Shown: positions 33,286-41,054, counted from the stretch's first letter. The stretch is DNA of 42,424 bases from Hylemonella sp. (GCA_030680575.1 JAUXVI010000048.1:1-42424); one strand, 5' to 3'. Notes: generated from the letters alone by a model not told the origin. A program made the numbers and translations.

Positions 33286-33888
33286 TCAGCCTGGCCCGGA
33301 CACGGGAGGTGCCTGCAGTGCCGTCTGCGCGACCGCCAGTGCCTTCTTTTTCTGGGCCACCAGCAACAAGGGCTTGCCCTCGCGCGAGCGGATCACCTTC
33401 CAGTGCACGTTGCTCCACCAGCCGCTGGCCTCGCGCAGGTCCACAGACTGGTCAAAGGCATACACCGTCACCATGCCGCCCTTCTCGAAGAACGTGGTGA
33501 GGTGGTAAGCGAGGTGACCTTCGATATCGCATGGCCGCATGAGTTGGGGAAACCCGGGCACCACGTTGGCGTCCCGCATGCCCAGGTGCATGAGCAACTG
33601 GCGCTGCTCCATGAAACTGCCCCGCAAGCTGCGCTCGTGGTATTCGTGGTCGATCGCGTCGCGCACCATCGCTGGCGGTCGCACGGCGAGCACCCCGCCG
33701 CTGGTGCCACCGGCCAGCAAAAGCGCAGCCAGAAAACGCTGCAAGCCGCGTCGCGCCAGCAGCGGCTGCGGCTTTCGGTACAGGTGTGCCGGTGCGTCGC
33801 TGGCCTCGAAGGCGATCGCCAACTCGGCGCGCGCGCGCAAATCGAATTCGCTGTCGGGCAGGAAAGGCGCGTCGGTATCGGGGCTCAT
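33286..33888 (-). CDS. Anti-sigma-factor-like membrane protein paired with ECF sigma 1
   Basis: A 200-residue protein with a cytoplasmic N-terminus (about 1-48), one membrane span (about 49-68) and a periplasmic domain with PCDIEGHLAYHLTTFFEKGG and WSNVHWKVIRSREGKPLLLV. It starts inside the ECF sigma stop codon (ATGA overlap), the classic arrangement of a sigma/anti-sigma pair. No zinc anti-sigma HxxxCxxC motif is visible. The lone Cys in RPCDIEGH could sense redox state. Anti-sigma function is inferred from topology and context. Confidence 0.75.
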   Translation of the reverse strand: MSPDTDAPFLPDSEFDLRARAELAIAFEASDAPAHLYRKPQPLLARRGLQRFLAALLLAGGTSGGVLAVRPPAMVRDAIDHEYHERSLRGSFMEQRQLLMHLGMRDANVVPGFPQLMRPCDIEGHLAYHLTTFFEKGGMVTVYAFDQSVDLREASGWWSNVHWKVIRSREGKPLLLVAQKKKALAVAQTALQAPPVSGPG

Positions 33889-34418
33889 GTCTTGGTCCTG
33901 CGAAACGGGGTAACGTTGACATCGGCCTTGGGTGTCGCAGGTACCCCCATGGCCAGCTTCAAAGCGTCGCGCGCACGGGCTAGGCGCGACAACACCGTGC
34001 CGGGCGCGATCTCCAGCGCCTCGGCCATCTGGGCGGTGGGCATGTCGTCGAAATAAAACAGCACCAGCACCTCGCGGTGGATGGGCGCCAGGCGCGCGAG
34101 CGCCTTGACGACATCGAGTTTGTCGTCCAGCCCCGCGTCGGGCGCCGCTTGCTCGGGCTGCTCTTCATCGTCCAGCGACTGCATGCTGGGTGCGGCCTGG
34201 CGAAAGGCGGCGCGGCGCATGATCTGAAAGAGCCAAGCCCGTGCCAGCGCAGCGTCGCGCAGTTGCTCCCGGTGCTTCCAGGCGTTGGCAAAACAGTCTT
34301 GCACCACGTCTTCGGCAATGGCGCGCGAACCAGTGAGCGCCCACGCACTGCGCAGCAAAAAACGGTAGTGCTCACGCACCCATTGGTTATAGCGGGACTC
34401 GGCAGACTGGAACAGCAT
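33885..34418 (-). CDS. ECF RNA polymerase sigma factor 1
   Basis: A 177-residue ECF sigma factor: region 2 (YRFLLRSAWALTGSRAIAED and VVQDCFANAWKHREQL, with RAWLFQIMRRAAF) and region 4 (LAPIHREVLVLFYFDDMPTA, then EALEIAPGTVLSRLARARDAL). ATG 34418 was chosen over a TTG at 34427. The predicted promoter P2 ends 4 bp upstream of this ATG, so the mRNA may be leaderless or have a very short leader. It overlaps the anti-sigma-like gene by 4 bp. Confidence 0.93.
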   Translation of the reverse strand: MLFQSAESRYNQWVREHYRFLLRSAWALTGSRAIAEDVVQDCFANAWKHREQLRDAALARAWLFQIMRRAAFRQAAPSMQSLDDEEQPEQAAPDAGLDDKLDVVKALARLAPIHREVLVLFYFDDMPTAQMAEALEIAPGTVLSRLARARDALKLAMGVPATPKADVNVTPFRRTKT

Positions 34419-34421
34419 GGT

Positions 34422-34453
34422 GATCAAGAGCGCTGCATGGCTTGGTTCATTCC
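34422..34453 (-). promoter_or_regulatory. Predicted ECF promoter P2 upstream of ECF sigma 1
   Basis: Minus strand: GGAATGAA, 12 nt, GCGCTCTTGATC. It matches P1 (36326-36357) in both blocks with the same spacing. It lies between the DUF305 stop and the ECF1 start. Predicted -35 and -10 elements; the responding sigma is not proven. Confidence 0.65.
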
Positions 34454-34488
34454 GTGGCGCTCATTGGTACTTTCCCTAGGGCTGTCGA

Positions 34489-34848
34489 TCAAGGCCCCCG
34501 CGTCCCACCCAGCGACGGAAATTCCGCTTCCGCACCTTTGGCTGTGCGCTGCTGCAGGGTGTGCAGTCGGCGTTGCATGCTCTGGATCTCCACCGTCTGC
34601 CCGGCAATGATTTCCTCGGCCAACTGCCGGGTGACAGGATCGCGCCCATGCTGCAACACCAGCCGCGCCATGTCCACAGCGCCGGCGTGGTGCGGAATCA
34701 TCATCGCCAGAAAGTCCTGGTCGGCCTGGCCTGCGTAGCCCGGGCTGTGCATGGCCTGCATCATGCGGGCCATCGATTCGTCCATATCCCGCTGGAATGC
34801 GCTGGTGTGCGCGGCGCTGGCGCCGTGGCTGGTGTGCGCGCCGCTCAT
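34489..34848 (-). CDS. DUF305 family protein
   Basis: A 119-residue helical protein with the DUF305 core: DMDESMARMMQAM, ADQDFLAMMIPHHAGAVDMA (H53, H54) and LAEEIIAGQTVEIQSMQ. DUF305 proteins are mostly exported four-helix, ferritin-like proteins with His/Met clusters, often near copper genes. Here no signal peptide is visible; the N-terminus is polar (MSGAHTSHGASAAHTS). It starts inside the propeller-gene stop codon. Metal binding is plausible from the His/Met pattern. Confidence 0.9.
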   Translation of the reverse strand: MSGAHTSHGASAAHTSAFQRDMDESMARMMQAMHSPGYAGQADQDFLAMMIPHHAGAVDMARLVLQHGRDPVTRQLAEEIIAGQTVEIQSMQRRLHTLQQRTAKGAEAEFPSLGGTRGP

Positions 34849-36239
34849 GCCGTCTGGCCCTTCTCGCCCACACGCACGTAGACGAGGTTGATGCTCTTTT
34901 TGTTGCGCAGCGCGCCAGAGGGCAGCGTCAGATTGCCCAGGGGGATCTGCGCAATGAAGGTCGGGCGCAGCGGGTCGCTCACATCAAATGCACTGCACAC
35001 GGTCTGGCCCGCGTTGGGCGTGCCGGGCAGCTCGTCCTGTTCGTGGGCCACATACAGCAGCGTGTTCTCGGGGTTGGTCCACAACCCGTGCGACTCGCGG
35101 CCACGGCTGGAGAAGGTGCCCACCACCTTGCGCTGTCCGCCCGGAGCGCTGCGGTCGATGATGGCGATCGGGCTCGACGCCACGCCGCCGGGGCCACCAT
35201 CGTCGATGCGCGCCAGGCTGGCATAGACCACGCTGCCGCGCGCATTGCGCACGAACTCAACGTGGTTGGGCCGAGCGCCCATGCCGAGTGGCACGGTGTC
35301 GATCAGGTCGAAGCCACCCTGCGTCGAGCGGCAAGACACCGCATCAGCCAGCTTGTGCGAGAACCACACCTCGGCACCGTCGGGTGTGGTCTTCATGAAG
35401 GGCGTGAAGCCGGGTTTGTCCTGTGCGCTGATGTCCAGCGTGGTCAGCCGCTGCGGTTGGCTGTGGCCATCCGCGCCGGGGTTGACGCGGAACACGTCGA
35501 TCTTCGACACCTTCTGGCTGGCCACAAAGGCCAACGTACCCTCACGGTTGAACCACACCTGCGCCGGGCCGCTCAGTGTGGGCAGGTATTGGCGAACCGC
35601 GCTGGAGCCCGGGCTGTCGGCCCCCTTGAGCTGGCGAACGGCACGATCGACGCCGACGATGGCAATACGGTCTTCACCGCGCAGCGTGACCCACAGCTCG
35701 CGGCCGTTGCGCGTGAAAGTGGGCTCGTGCGGTTCGCGGCCCAGCAGCAGGCCACTACTCAGGCGCTCGGGGTTGGTGGTGGGCCCAGACGCAGGGTTGG
35801 GTGTGTTGCCGATCACGCGGCGCTGCTCGGCGTCGATCAGATAAATGTTGCTGGAGCCGCGCCCGCTGGTGGCCAGCAGCCGGCCGTCGGGCGACGGCAC
35901 CGCGCCGTGGGCGTCGATGCAGCCGTGGTACAGCGGCTTGTGGATCATCGCCGCGTGTGTCGGCGCCACGCCGGCGGTGACGTAGCGAAATGGAGGCCGC
36001 GGGTCTTCGTCGAAGCTGGTCAGGTTGATCGTGCTCTCGACGGTGTTCGTCTTCGGATCGATGACGACCAGCGTGTTGGAGTCTTCATTGGTGATGAAGA
36101 CGCGGTCGCGCGGGTCGATGCCGGTGGCTGCGGCTCCCGCTGAAGCGCCGGACGGGGCCTGGGCATGTGCTGCGGGCAGCGCGCTGGCTGCCGCGGCGGC
36201 CAGGGTGTACTTGAGAATGTCGCGGCGTTGGGTGGTCAT
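34845..36239 (-). CDS. Tat-exported YVTN/YncE-like beta-propeller protein
   Basis: A 464-residue protein with a twin-arginine signal peptide (R5-R6 in TTQRRDILKYTLAAAAASAL) and repeated propeller blades: VFITNEDSNTLVVIDPKTNT, LLATSGRGSSNIYLIDAEQR, LWVTLRGEDRIAIVGVDR, VWFNREGTLAFVASQKVSKI and LLYVAHEQDEL near the end. These resemble YncE/lactonase-fold propellers of the periplasm. Tat export suggests folding with a cofactor. Coupled to DUF305 by ATGA. Preceded by predicted promoter P1. Substrate unknown. Confidence 0.85.
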   Translation of the reverse strand: MTTQRRDILKYTLAAAAASALPAAHAQAPSGASAGAAATGIDPRDRVFITNEDSNTLVVIDPKTNTVESTINLTSFDEDPRPPFRYVTAGVAPTHAAMIHKPLYHGCIDAHGAVPSPDGRLLATSGRGSSNIYLIDAEQRRVIGNTPNPASGPTTNPERLSSGLLLGREPHEPTFTRNGRELWVTLRGEDRIAIVGVDRAVRQLKGADSPGSSAVRQYLPTLSGPAQVWFNREGTLAFVASQKVSKIDVFRVNPGADGHSQPQRLTTLDISAQDKPGFTPFMKTTPDGAEVWFSHKLADAVSCRSTQGGFDLIDTVPLGMGARPNHVEFVRNARGSVVYASLARIDDGGPGGVASSPIAIIDRSAPGGQRKVVGTFSSRGRESHGLWTNPENTLLYVAHEQDELPGTPNAGQTVCSAFDVSDPLRPTFIAQIPLGNLTLPSGALRNKKSINLVYVRVGEKGQTA

Positions 36240-36325
36240 GTGTGCTTTCTGAGTTGGTGTGGAGAGTGATCGCTTGGGTCGTGGGCCGGGAGCCGCCGAT
36301 GAACCACTGCCCAGCGCTTGCTTCA

Positions 36326-36357
36326 GGTCAAGAGCGCGGCTCGGGCCGTTTCATTCC
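36326..36357 (-). promoter_or_regulatory. Predicted ECF promoter P1 upstream of the propeller operon
   Basis: Minus strand: GGAATGAA, 12 nt, GCGCTCTTGACC. It is in the 161-bp gap between the anti-sigma gene and the propeller gene, 87 bp before the ATG. Confidence 0.7.
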
Positions 36358-36400
36358 CTGGGCATGCCGACAGCGCGTCGCGCCGACGCCGCCCTGGCCT

Positions 36401-37300
36401 TCAGCGCGGGGTGCCAAGTTGCCGATAGACCTCGGCCGACACCTGCGCCAGCACGCTGCGGTCGGCGTCGGACGACAGGGCGTAGCCGAAGGGACCGTCG
36501 ACCCAGTAGAAGACATTGACCACACCTTCGCGTGCGAAGCGGAAGGCCGTGTCTGTGTTCTTCACGCTGGCCTGCAGTGCCTTGTCCGGCCCCGCGGCAC
36601 TGCCCACGTCGGCGACATCGTTGGATACGTACAGCGTCAGTTTGCTGCCGAGCTCGTTGCGGTACATGAACTGCGCCACCGGCCCCTGGCCGCCCGGCAA
36701 CAGGCGCCCGCCTTCCAGCGTATAGCCCTGGGCCTGCAGGTACGGCGGCTTCATCGGCGCGCCCATGCGCTTGGACAGCCAGGCCACGAGCTGGTCTTCG
36801 TGCGCCGCGTCCACCTCGACCGGGCGGCGCGGGTCGGGACTGTATACCGCGTGAGCCACCGCCGCGCGCTGCGCGAAGCCGCCCGCTGACGCCAGCGTCA
36901 GGCCGCGCTCGGCGGGTGCCGCGGCGGCCATGCGGCCGGCATCGTCGCCCCCCGCGGGCAGGCCGCCCCGCAAGCCCCAGCCTGTGGCGCCGCTGATGAC
37001 GGCGATGGCGATCCCAGCGGCCAGGCGCTGGAGGTACCAAGGCGTCTGCGGCACGGCGCGCGGGCGCGCCGATTTCAGCAGGCGCTGCGGCGGCTGTTCA
37101 TCCAGCACGGGATCGAACAAGGCGTGCAGTTCGCGCTTATGCGCCCGGTAGGCCTCCAAGCGCTGCGCGTCTTCAGGGCGTGCGGCCAGATAAGCGGCGA
37201 TCTCGACCTGGCGCTCAGCGGGCAGGCGGCCATCAACGAACGCATGCAGGTCGGCCTCGGTGACCGGGGGAATGGACGGTGGCGGACGGTCGGTATTCAT
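36401..37300 (-). CDS. Transmembrane anti-sigma factor paired with ECF sigma 2
   Basis: A 299-residue protein with an N-terminal anti-sigma-like part (about 1-85: TEADLHAFVDGRLPAERQVE and IAAYLAARPEDAQRLEAYRA, the typical RsiW/ChrR-like repeat without obvious zinc ligands), one membrane span (about 92-112) and a periplasmic domain. It is 19 bp downstream of ECF sigma 2. Periplasmic domain has no Cys cluster. Assignment is firm by pattern; the signal sensed is unknown. Confidence 0.88.
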   Translation of the reverse strand: MNTDRPPPSIPPVTEADLHAFVDGRLPAERQVEIAAYLAARPEDAQRLEAYRAHKRELHALFDPVLDEQPPQRLLKSARPRAVPQTPWYLQRLAAGIAIAVISGATGWGLRGGLPAGGDDAGRMAAAAPAERGLTLASAGGFAQRAAVAHAVYSPDPRRPVEVDAAHEDQLVAWLSKRMGAPMKPPYLQAQGYTLEGGRLLPGGQGPVAQFMYRNELGSKLTLYVSNDVADVGSAAGPDKALQASVKNTDTAFRFAREGVVNVFYWVDGPFGYALSSDADRSVLAQVSAEVYRQLGTPR

Positions 37301-37319
37301 GGGTTGCTTCGCAATACAT

Positions 37320-37823
37320 TCATTTGACGACTTTCAGCCGCACCGGTTCTGCGCGGCCTTCCATCAGGCCGCGCAGGCGCTCACGGCCTCGCGACAGGCG
37401 CGACATCACGGTGCCGATGGGGATACCCAGGGCCTGCGCCACATCGGCATAGGCCATGTCTTCCAGCGTCACCAGAAGAAGCACTTCCTTCTGCTCGACG
37501 GGCAGCAAGTCCAGTGCAGCCTGCAGATCCAGTACAGCCAGCCTGTCGGTTTGTGTCGGCGCCACCGGCACTTCGGGCGTGTCGTCGTCCATGGTCACGG
37601 TGTGCAGCCTGGGACGGCGCACGCCATCGACGTGCAGGTTGTGCATGATGCTGAAGAGCCAGGCGCGCATGTCGGCCACGCCGCCCCACAGGTTCGACTT
37701 GGCCCAGGCCCGCTCCAGCGTGTCCTGCACCAAATCGTCGGCGTCGTCACGGTTGTTCACCAGTGCGCGCGAATAGCGGCGCAGGCGCGGCACCCAGCTC
37801 AGCAGGCTTGCGTCGTCTTGCAT
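37320..37823 (-). CDS. ECF RNA polymerase sigma factor 2
   Basis: A 167-residue ECF sigma factor beginning MQDDASLLSWVPRLRRYSRA. Region 2 shows DADDLVQDTLERAWAK and MRAWLFSIMHNLHVD; region 4 shows LPVEQKEVLLLVTLEDMAYA and ALGIPIGTVMSRLSRGRERL. ATG 37823 gives the usual ECF start; the longer frame upstream is a shadow. The next gene is its anti-sigma factor. A GGAAT block (minus strand, 37872-37876) lies about 50 bp upstream and could be part of an autoregulated promoter, though the spacing differs from P1-P3. Confidence 0.94.
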   Translation of the reverse strand: MQDDASLLSWVPRLRRYSRALVNNRDDADDLVQDTLERAWAKSNLWGGVADMRAWLFSIMHNLHVDGVRRPRLHTVTMDDDTPEVPVAPTQTDRLAVLDLQAALDLLPVEQKEVLLLVTLEDMAYADVAQALGIPIGTVMSRLSRGRERLRGLMEGRAEPVRLKVVK

Positions 37824-37869
37824 CGGGGGGTCGTGGCCTGAGGGTCTGGACGGAAGTCGACAGCAAATG

Positions 37870-38259
37870 TCATTCCTTGATGATGTGCCAGACGTCTTTG
37901 AAGTTGTCGCCGGCGCGGTCGCCGGGCTTCTGGTCGGCCTGGTAGGTGTACACCGGCTTGCCCTTGTAGGCCCACTGGCGCGCACCGTCGTCGCGCATGA
38001 CGATCGTGTATGCACCGGCGGGTTGGTCGCTGGCGGCGGCCATCGCGGGCGGCCACAGCGCGGCGCAGCCGCCGTTGCAGGTGCTCTTGCCGCTGCCTGC
38101 CACGTCCTTGTCGAAGGTGTAGAGCGTCATGCCCTTGGCGTCGACCAGCGCGCCGTTGGCGAGCTTGGCCGGCGCGTCGGCAGCCATAGCGCCGGTGAGT
38201 GGTGCCGCGAAGGAAGCCGCTGTGATCAGCAGCGCGGCCAGAGTCGAAAGGTGCTTCAT
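37870..38259 (-). CDS. Exported protein of the Yx(FWY)xxD lipoprotein-like family (COG4315 type)
   Basis: A 129-residue exported protein with a signal peptide (residues 1-26, ending TGAMAAD). Tandem motifs LVDAKGMTLYTFDKD and YKGKPVYTYQADQ give the Yx(FWY)xxD pattern, with CNGGCAALWPP between them. No lipobox is visible. Such proteins are often found beside ECF sigma/anti-sigma genes, as here. AGGAC precedes the ATG. Function is not established; it is probably a target of the local ECF system. Confidence 0.85.
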   Translation of the reverse strand: MKHLSTLAALLITAASFAAPLTGAMAADAPAKLANGALVDAKGMTLYTFDKDVAGSGKSTCNGGCAALWPPAMAAASDQPAGAYTIVMRDDGARQWAYKGKPVYTYQADQKPGDRAGDNFKDVWHIIKE

Positions 38260-38307
38260 GGGGTTGTCCTTTGGGGTCTGGTGGAGAGTAGCCACGCTGC
38301 GTGCCGT

Positions 38308-38739
38308 TCAGTAAGCCGCAGCCACCGCCAGCTTGGGGTCGATCTGCCAGGTTTCACTGACGATCTTGCCTTCACGGAACGTCAGCACGTAGCGCACCTT
38401 GATGGGCATCTTGCCTTCGAAGACGACGTTGGCCGAGACGGTGGCGCCCTTGGGGTTGGCCGATTCTTCAATCTGGCCGACTGTGAGCTTCAGTGGGCCG
38501 ACGGCCTTGCCGAACTTCTCCCAGGTGCCGCGAATGGCATCGGTGGTGGCATAGGTGCCGTCGAGTGGGCCGCCTACCCAGTTCAGCTGGGCCTGGTCGG
38601 CATAGGCACGCATGACGATCTGGGTGTCGCCCGAGGCGATGGCCTGGAAGTGCGTGCGGGCGTCGTCGCTGGGGGCGGCGAAGGCGCTGCCGGAGGCGAG
38701 CGTCAGGGCGGTGGCGGCGAAAGCGAAAGTCTTGAACAT
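38308..38739 (-). CDS. Exported NTF2-like/SnoaL-type protein
   Basis: A 143-residue protein with a signal peptide (MFKTFAFAATALTLASGSAFA) and a SnoaL/NTF2-like fold pattern: ARTHFQAIASGDTQIVMRAY, then YATTDAIRGTWEKFGKA, and a strand-rich end KIVSETWQIDP. GGAG precedes the ATG by 7 bp. It is followed 48 bp later by the Yx(FWY)xxD gene, with which it probably forms an operon behind predicted promoter P3. Confidence 0.83.
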   Translation of the reverse strand: MFKTFAFAATALTLASGSAFAAPSDDARTHFQAIASGDTQIVMRAYADQAQLNWVGGPLDGTYATTDAIRGTWEKFGKAVGPLKLTVGQIEESANPKGATVSANVVFEGKMPIKVRYVLTFREGKIVSETWQIDPKLAVAAAY

Positions 38740-38820
38740 TGTGGGCTCCGATGAAGGGTTGGTGTGAAGTGAAGGGGGGTGAGTGCGGGACGAAGGGTCA
38801 GATAGGTCCCGACAAAAGAG

Positions 38821-38848
38821 CAGACGGCGTCGGCATGCGGTCTATTCC
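38821..38848 (-). promoter_or_regulatory. Predicted ECF promoter P3 upstream of the NTF2-like operon
   Basis: Minus strand: GGAATAGA, 12 nt, GCCGTCTG. Same length and layout as P1 and P2. It lies 82 bp before the NTF2-like ATG. Confidence 0.65.
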
Positions 38849-38900
38849 AGAGCGTGCAAAGAAATTTAGGGTCAGGGCCCTGGGCCGTGAATTCGAGGCT

Positions 38901-40007
38901 TCAGCCCAGCAGGGCCGGCACCCAGCGGTTGATGAGCGCGCCTCCGACGATGAGCCAGCCGAACAAGATCAACGCCAGCAGCAGCGGCTTGGCCCCGGCC
39001 TTGCGAATGGCGCCGATGTGCGTGGCCAGGCCGAGCGCAGCCATCGCCATCGCCAGCAGCGCGGTGTCAATCTCGGTCGTCACTGCCACCACCGACGCCG
39101 GCAGCCATTGCAGCGAATTGAGCAACACGACCGCGACGAAGCCGAAGGCGAACCAGGGCACAGCGAGTTGACCCTTGGCGTGAGCATGCTCTGCCTCCAC
39201 TAGGGCTTGCAGGGTGCTGTCGCGCGCCAGCCAAGCCGACAGCATCACCAGGAACGGCGCCAGCATCATTACTCGAACCATCTTCGCGATGACGGCCGAG
39301 TTGGCTGCGTCCGGGCCCACCGAACGTGCTGCGGCCACCACCTGGGCCACCTCGTGGATGGTCGATCCGACGTAGATGCCGAACCCGTTGGCGCCGCCGG
39401 GGATCAGCGCCCAGTGCCGGTTCAGCTCGAACAGCGCCGGGTACAGGAAGATCGCCAGCGTGCCGAACACCACCACCGTGGCCACCGCCACCGTGACCTG
39501 CTCGGCGCGCGCCTTGACCACCGGCTCGGCGGCCATCACCGCAGCAGCGCCGCAGATGGCACTGCCAGCGCCGATCAGCATCGCCGTCTTGCGCTCCAGG
39601 CCCAGCCAGCGCGTGCCGATGAGGCAGGCCAGTGCGAAGGTCGAACCCAATATCATTGTGTCGATGGCGACACCAGCGATGCCGACATGGTCAATGTCCT
39701 GCACGGTGAGCCGCAGGCCGTACAGCACCACGCCCAGGCGAAGCAGGTTCTGCTTGGAGAAGTTGACGCCGGCGCCGCTGGCTACCGCCAAGCGCGGGGC
39801 CCACGGGTAAACCGTGTTGCCCACGATCATGCCCAGCACGATGGCCAGCGTCAGCGCACTGAAGCCATGGTCCTGCAGCCAGGCGATGCGGCCCAGCGCG
39901 ATACCGGTGGCAGCCAAGGCGCCGCTCAGGGCCAGGCCGGGGAGCATGCGTGCGAAAGCCGATGCAGAGGCCAATGTGCGTGGCTCAGGAAGTACGTTGA
40001 TGGTCAT
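38901..40007 (-). CDS. yeiH: YeiH family putative sulfate/sulfite exporter
   Basis: A 368-residue integral membrane protein with about ten spans of the UPF0324/YeiH family. Family segments are GVNFSKQNLLRLGVVLYGLR, LIGAGSAICGAAAVMA and GIYVGSTIHEVAQVVAA. The family is annotated as putative sulfate exporters; in enterobacteria yeiH lies opposite yeiE. GGAGG precedes the ATG. Here it is divergent from a LysR gene and in the same island as sorAB, which fits removal of sulfite or sulfate. Confidence 0.93.
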   Translation of the reverse strand: MTINVLPEPRTLASASAFARMLPGLALSGALAATGIALGRIAWLQDHGFSALTLAIVLGMIVGNTVYPWAPRLAVASGAGVNFSKQNLLRLGVVLYGLRLTVQDIDHVGIAGVAIDTMILGSTFALACLIGTRWLGLERKTAMLIGAGSAICGAAAVMAAEPVVKARAEQVTVAVATVVVFGTLAIFLYPALFELNRHWALIPGGANGFGIYVGSTIHEVAQVVAAARSVGPDAANSAVIAKMVRVMMLAPFLVMLSAWLARDSTLQALVEAEHAHAKGQLAVPWFAFGFVAVVLLNSLQWLPASVVAVTTEIDTALLAMAMAALGLATHIGAIRKAGAKPLLLALILFGWLIVGGALINRWVPALLG

Positions 40008-40061
40008 GCTGCTTGCCTCCGGTTGAAGTTCATGAGGACAAAGCTTCCGGCTTCATAGATG

Positions 40062-40076
40062 ACCCGTCAAACGGGT
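40062..40076. promoter_or_regulatory. Inverted repeat in the yeiH/LysR intergenic region
   Basis: ACCCG-TCAAA-CGGGT, in the 117-bp divergent intergenic region. May be a hairpin or an operator half. Confidence 0.35.
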
Positions 40077-40084
40077 TGTATCGC

Positions 40085-40102
40085 TAAGATGTACCCATCT
40101 AA
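40085..40102. promoter_or_regulatory. Candidate LysR-regulator binding site
   Basis: TAAGATG-TACC-CATCTAA has nearly perfect dyad arms (six of seven pairs) just upstream of the LysR ATG (40125), the usual place for autoregulation and control of the divergent target gene. Confidence 0.45.
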
Positions 40103-40124
40103 TCGCTTTGCAAACGAATCCGCC

Positions 40125-41054
40125 ATGAATACCCTTCGCCTCACGCTGCGACAGCTGCAGATCTTCGTGGCGGTTGCGCGCAGCGGCACTACCACGGCAG
40201 CCAGCGCCGAGATTGCGCTGTCGCAGTCGGCCACCAGCTCGGCCGTGAATGAACTTGAGCGGCTGCTGTCGCTGCGCCTGTTCGACCGCGCGGGCAAGCG
40301 CCTGCTGCTCAACGACAACGGCCGTGCGTTACTGCCGCGGGCCCTGGCGCTGCTGGACGGTGCCGCCGGCATCGAGCTGATGTCCCGCGATGGCAGCGCC
40401 CAGGCGCAGTCGCTGCGCATCGGCGCCAGCACCACCATCGGCAACTATGTGCTGCCCAGGCTGCTGGCCCGTTTTGTCGCAGCGCAACCGGGCCATGCCA
40501 GTGCCTGGCGCTCAAAGGTCGTGATCGGAAACACGGCGGCCATCTGTGACGCGGTCGCTGCGTTTGAACTGGACGTGGGCCTGATCGAAGGGCCTTGCCA
40601 CCAAGCGGCGCTGGCCGTCACGCCATGGCACCAGGACGAGATGGTGGTCGTTACATCGCCTGACAGCGCGTGGGCACGAATGAGCCTGGCCGGCGAGCGG
40701 GTGCCAATGCGGACACTGCGTGAAGGGGTCTGGCTGTTGCGTGAGTCGGGCTCGGGAACGCGCGAGGCCACCGACCAAAGTCTGCTGCCCCACTTGCGCT
40801 CCTACCGTCGAAGCATCGAGCTGGGAAGTTCGGAGGCGATCAAACATGCGGCCGAGGCGGGTATGGGGGTGGCCTGCCTTTCGTCGTGGGTCGTGAGCGA
40901 CGCTTTGGAGGCCGGCCGCCTGTGCCGCATCTCCACGACCTTGCCGCGGCAGCTCCGACAATCTCACCTGGTCGTGCATCGCGACAAACAGCCCACCGCT
41001 TCGCTGCTGGCATTTGTCGACCAGGTATTTGGCGCCGAGAACACGGCGCCATGA
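40125..41054 (+). CDS. LysR family regulator, YeiE-like
   Basis: A 309-residue LysR-type regulator. The winged helix-turn-helix is at residues about 5-64 (LRLTLRQLQIFVAVARSGTT then ALSQSATSSAVNELERLLS), followed by a periplasmic-binding-protein-like sensor domain (about 90-300). ATG 40125 is the likely start (MNTLRLTLRQLQIF); the upstream frame is probably not translated. Divergence from yeiH repeats the enterobacterial yeiE/yeiH arrangement, where YeiE responds to sulfite; the same role here is inferred. Confidence 0.9.
   Translation: MNTLRLTLRQLQIFVAVARSGTTTAASAEIALSQSATSSAVNELERLLSLRLFDRAGKRLLLNDNGRALLPRALALLDGAAGIELMSRDGSAQAQSLRIGASTTIGNYVLPRLLARFVAAQPGHASAWRSKVVIGNTAAICDAVAAFELDVGLIEGPCHQAALAVTPWHQDEMVVVTSPDSAWARMSLAGERVPMRTLREGVWLLRESGSGTREATDQSLLPHLRSYRRSIELGSSEAIKHAAEAGMGVACLSSWVVSDALEAGRLCRISTTLPRQLRQSHLVVHRDKQPTASLLAFVDQVFGAENTAP

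Noticed and set aside
34797..36143. A 448-residue plus-strand open frame opposite the propeller gene
   Set aside because: Shadow frame; the minus-strand protein has a Tat signal and propeller repeats.
37846..37876. Fourth copy of the ECF promoter motif, before ECF sigma 2
   Set aside because: GGAATGAC is present but the following CGTCC block is two bases further away than in P1-P3; not counted as a firm site.
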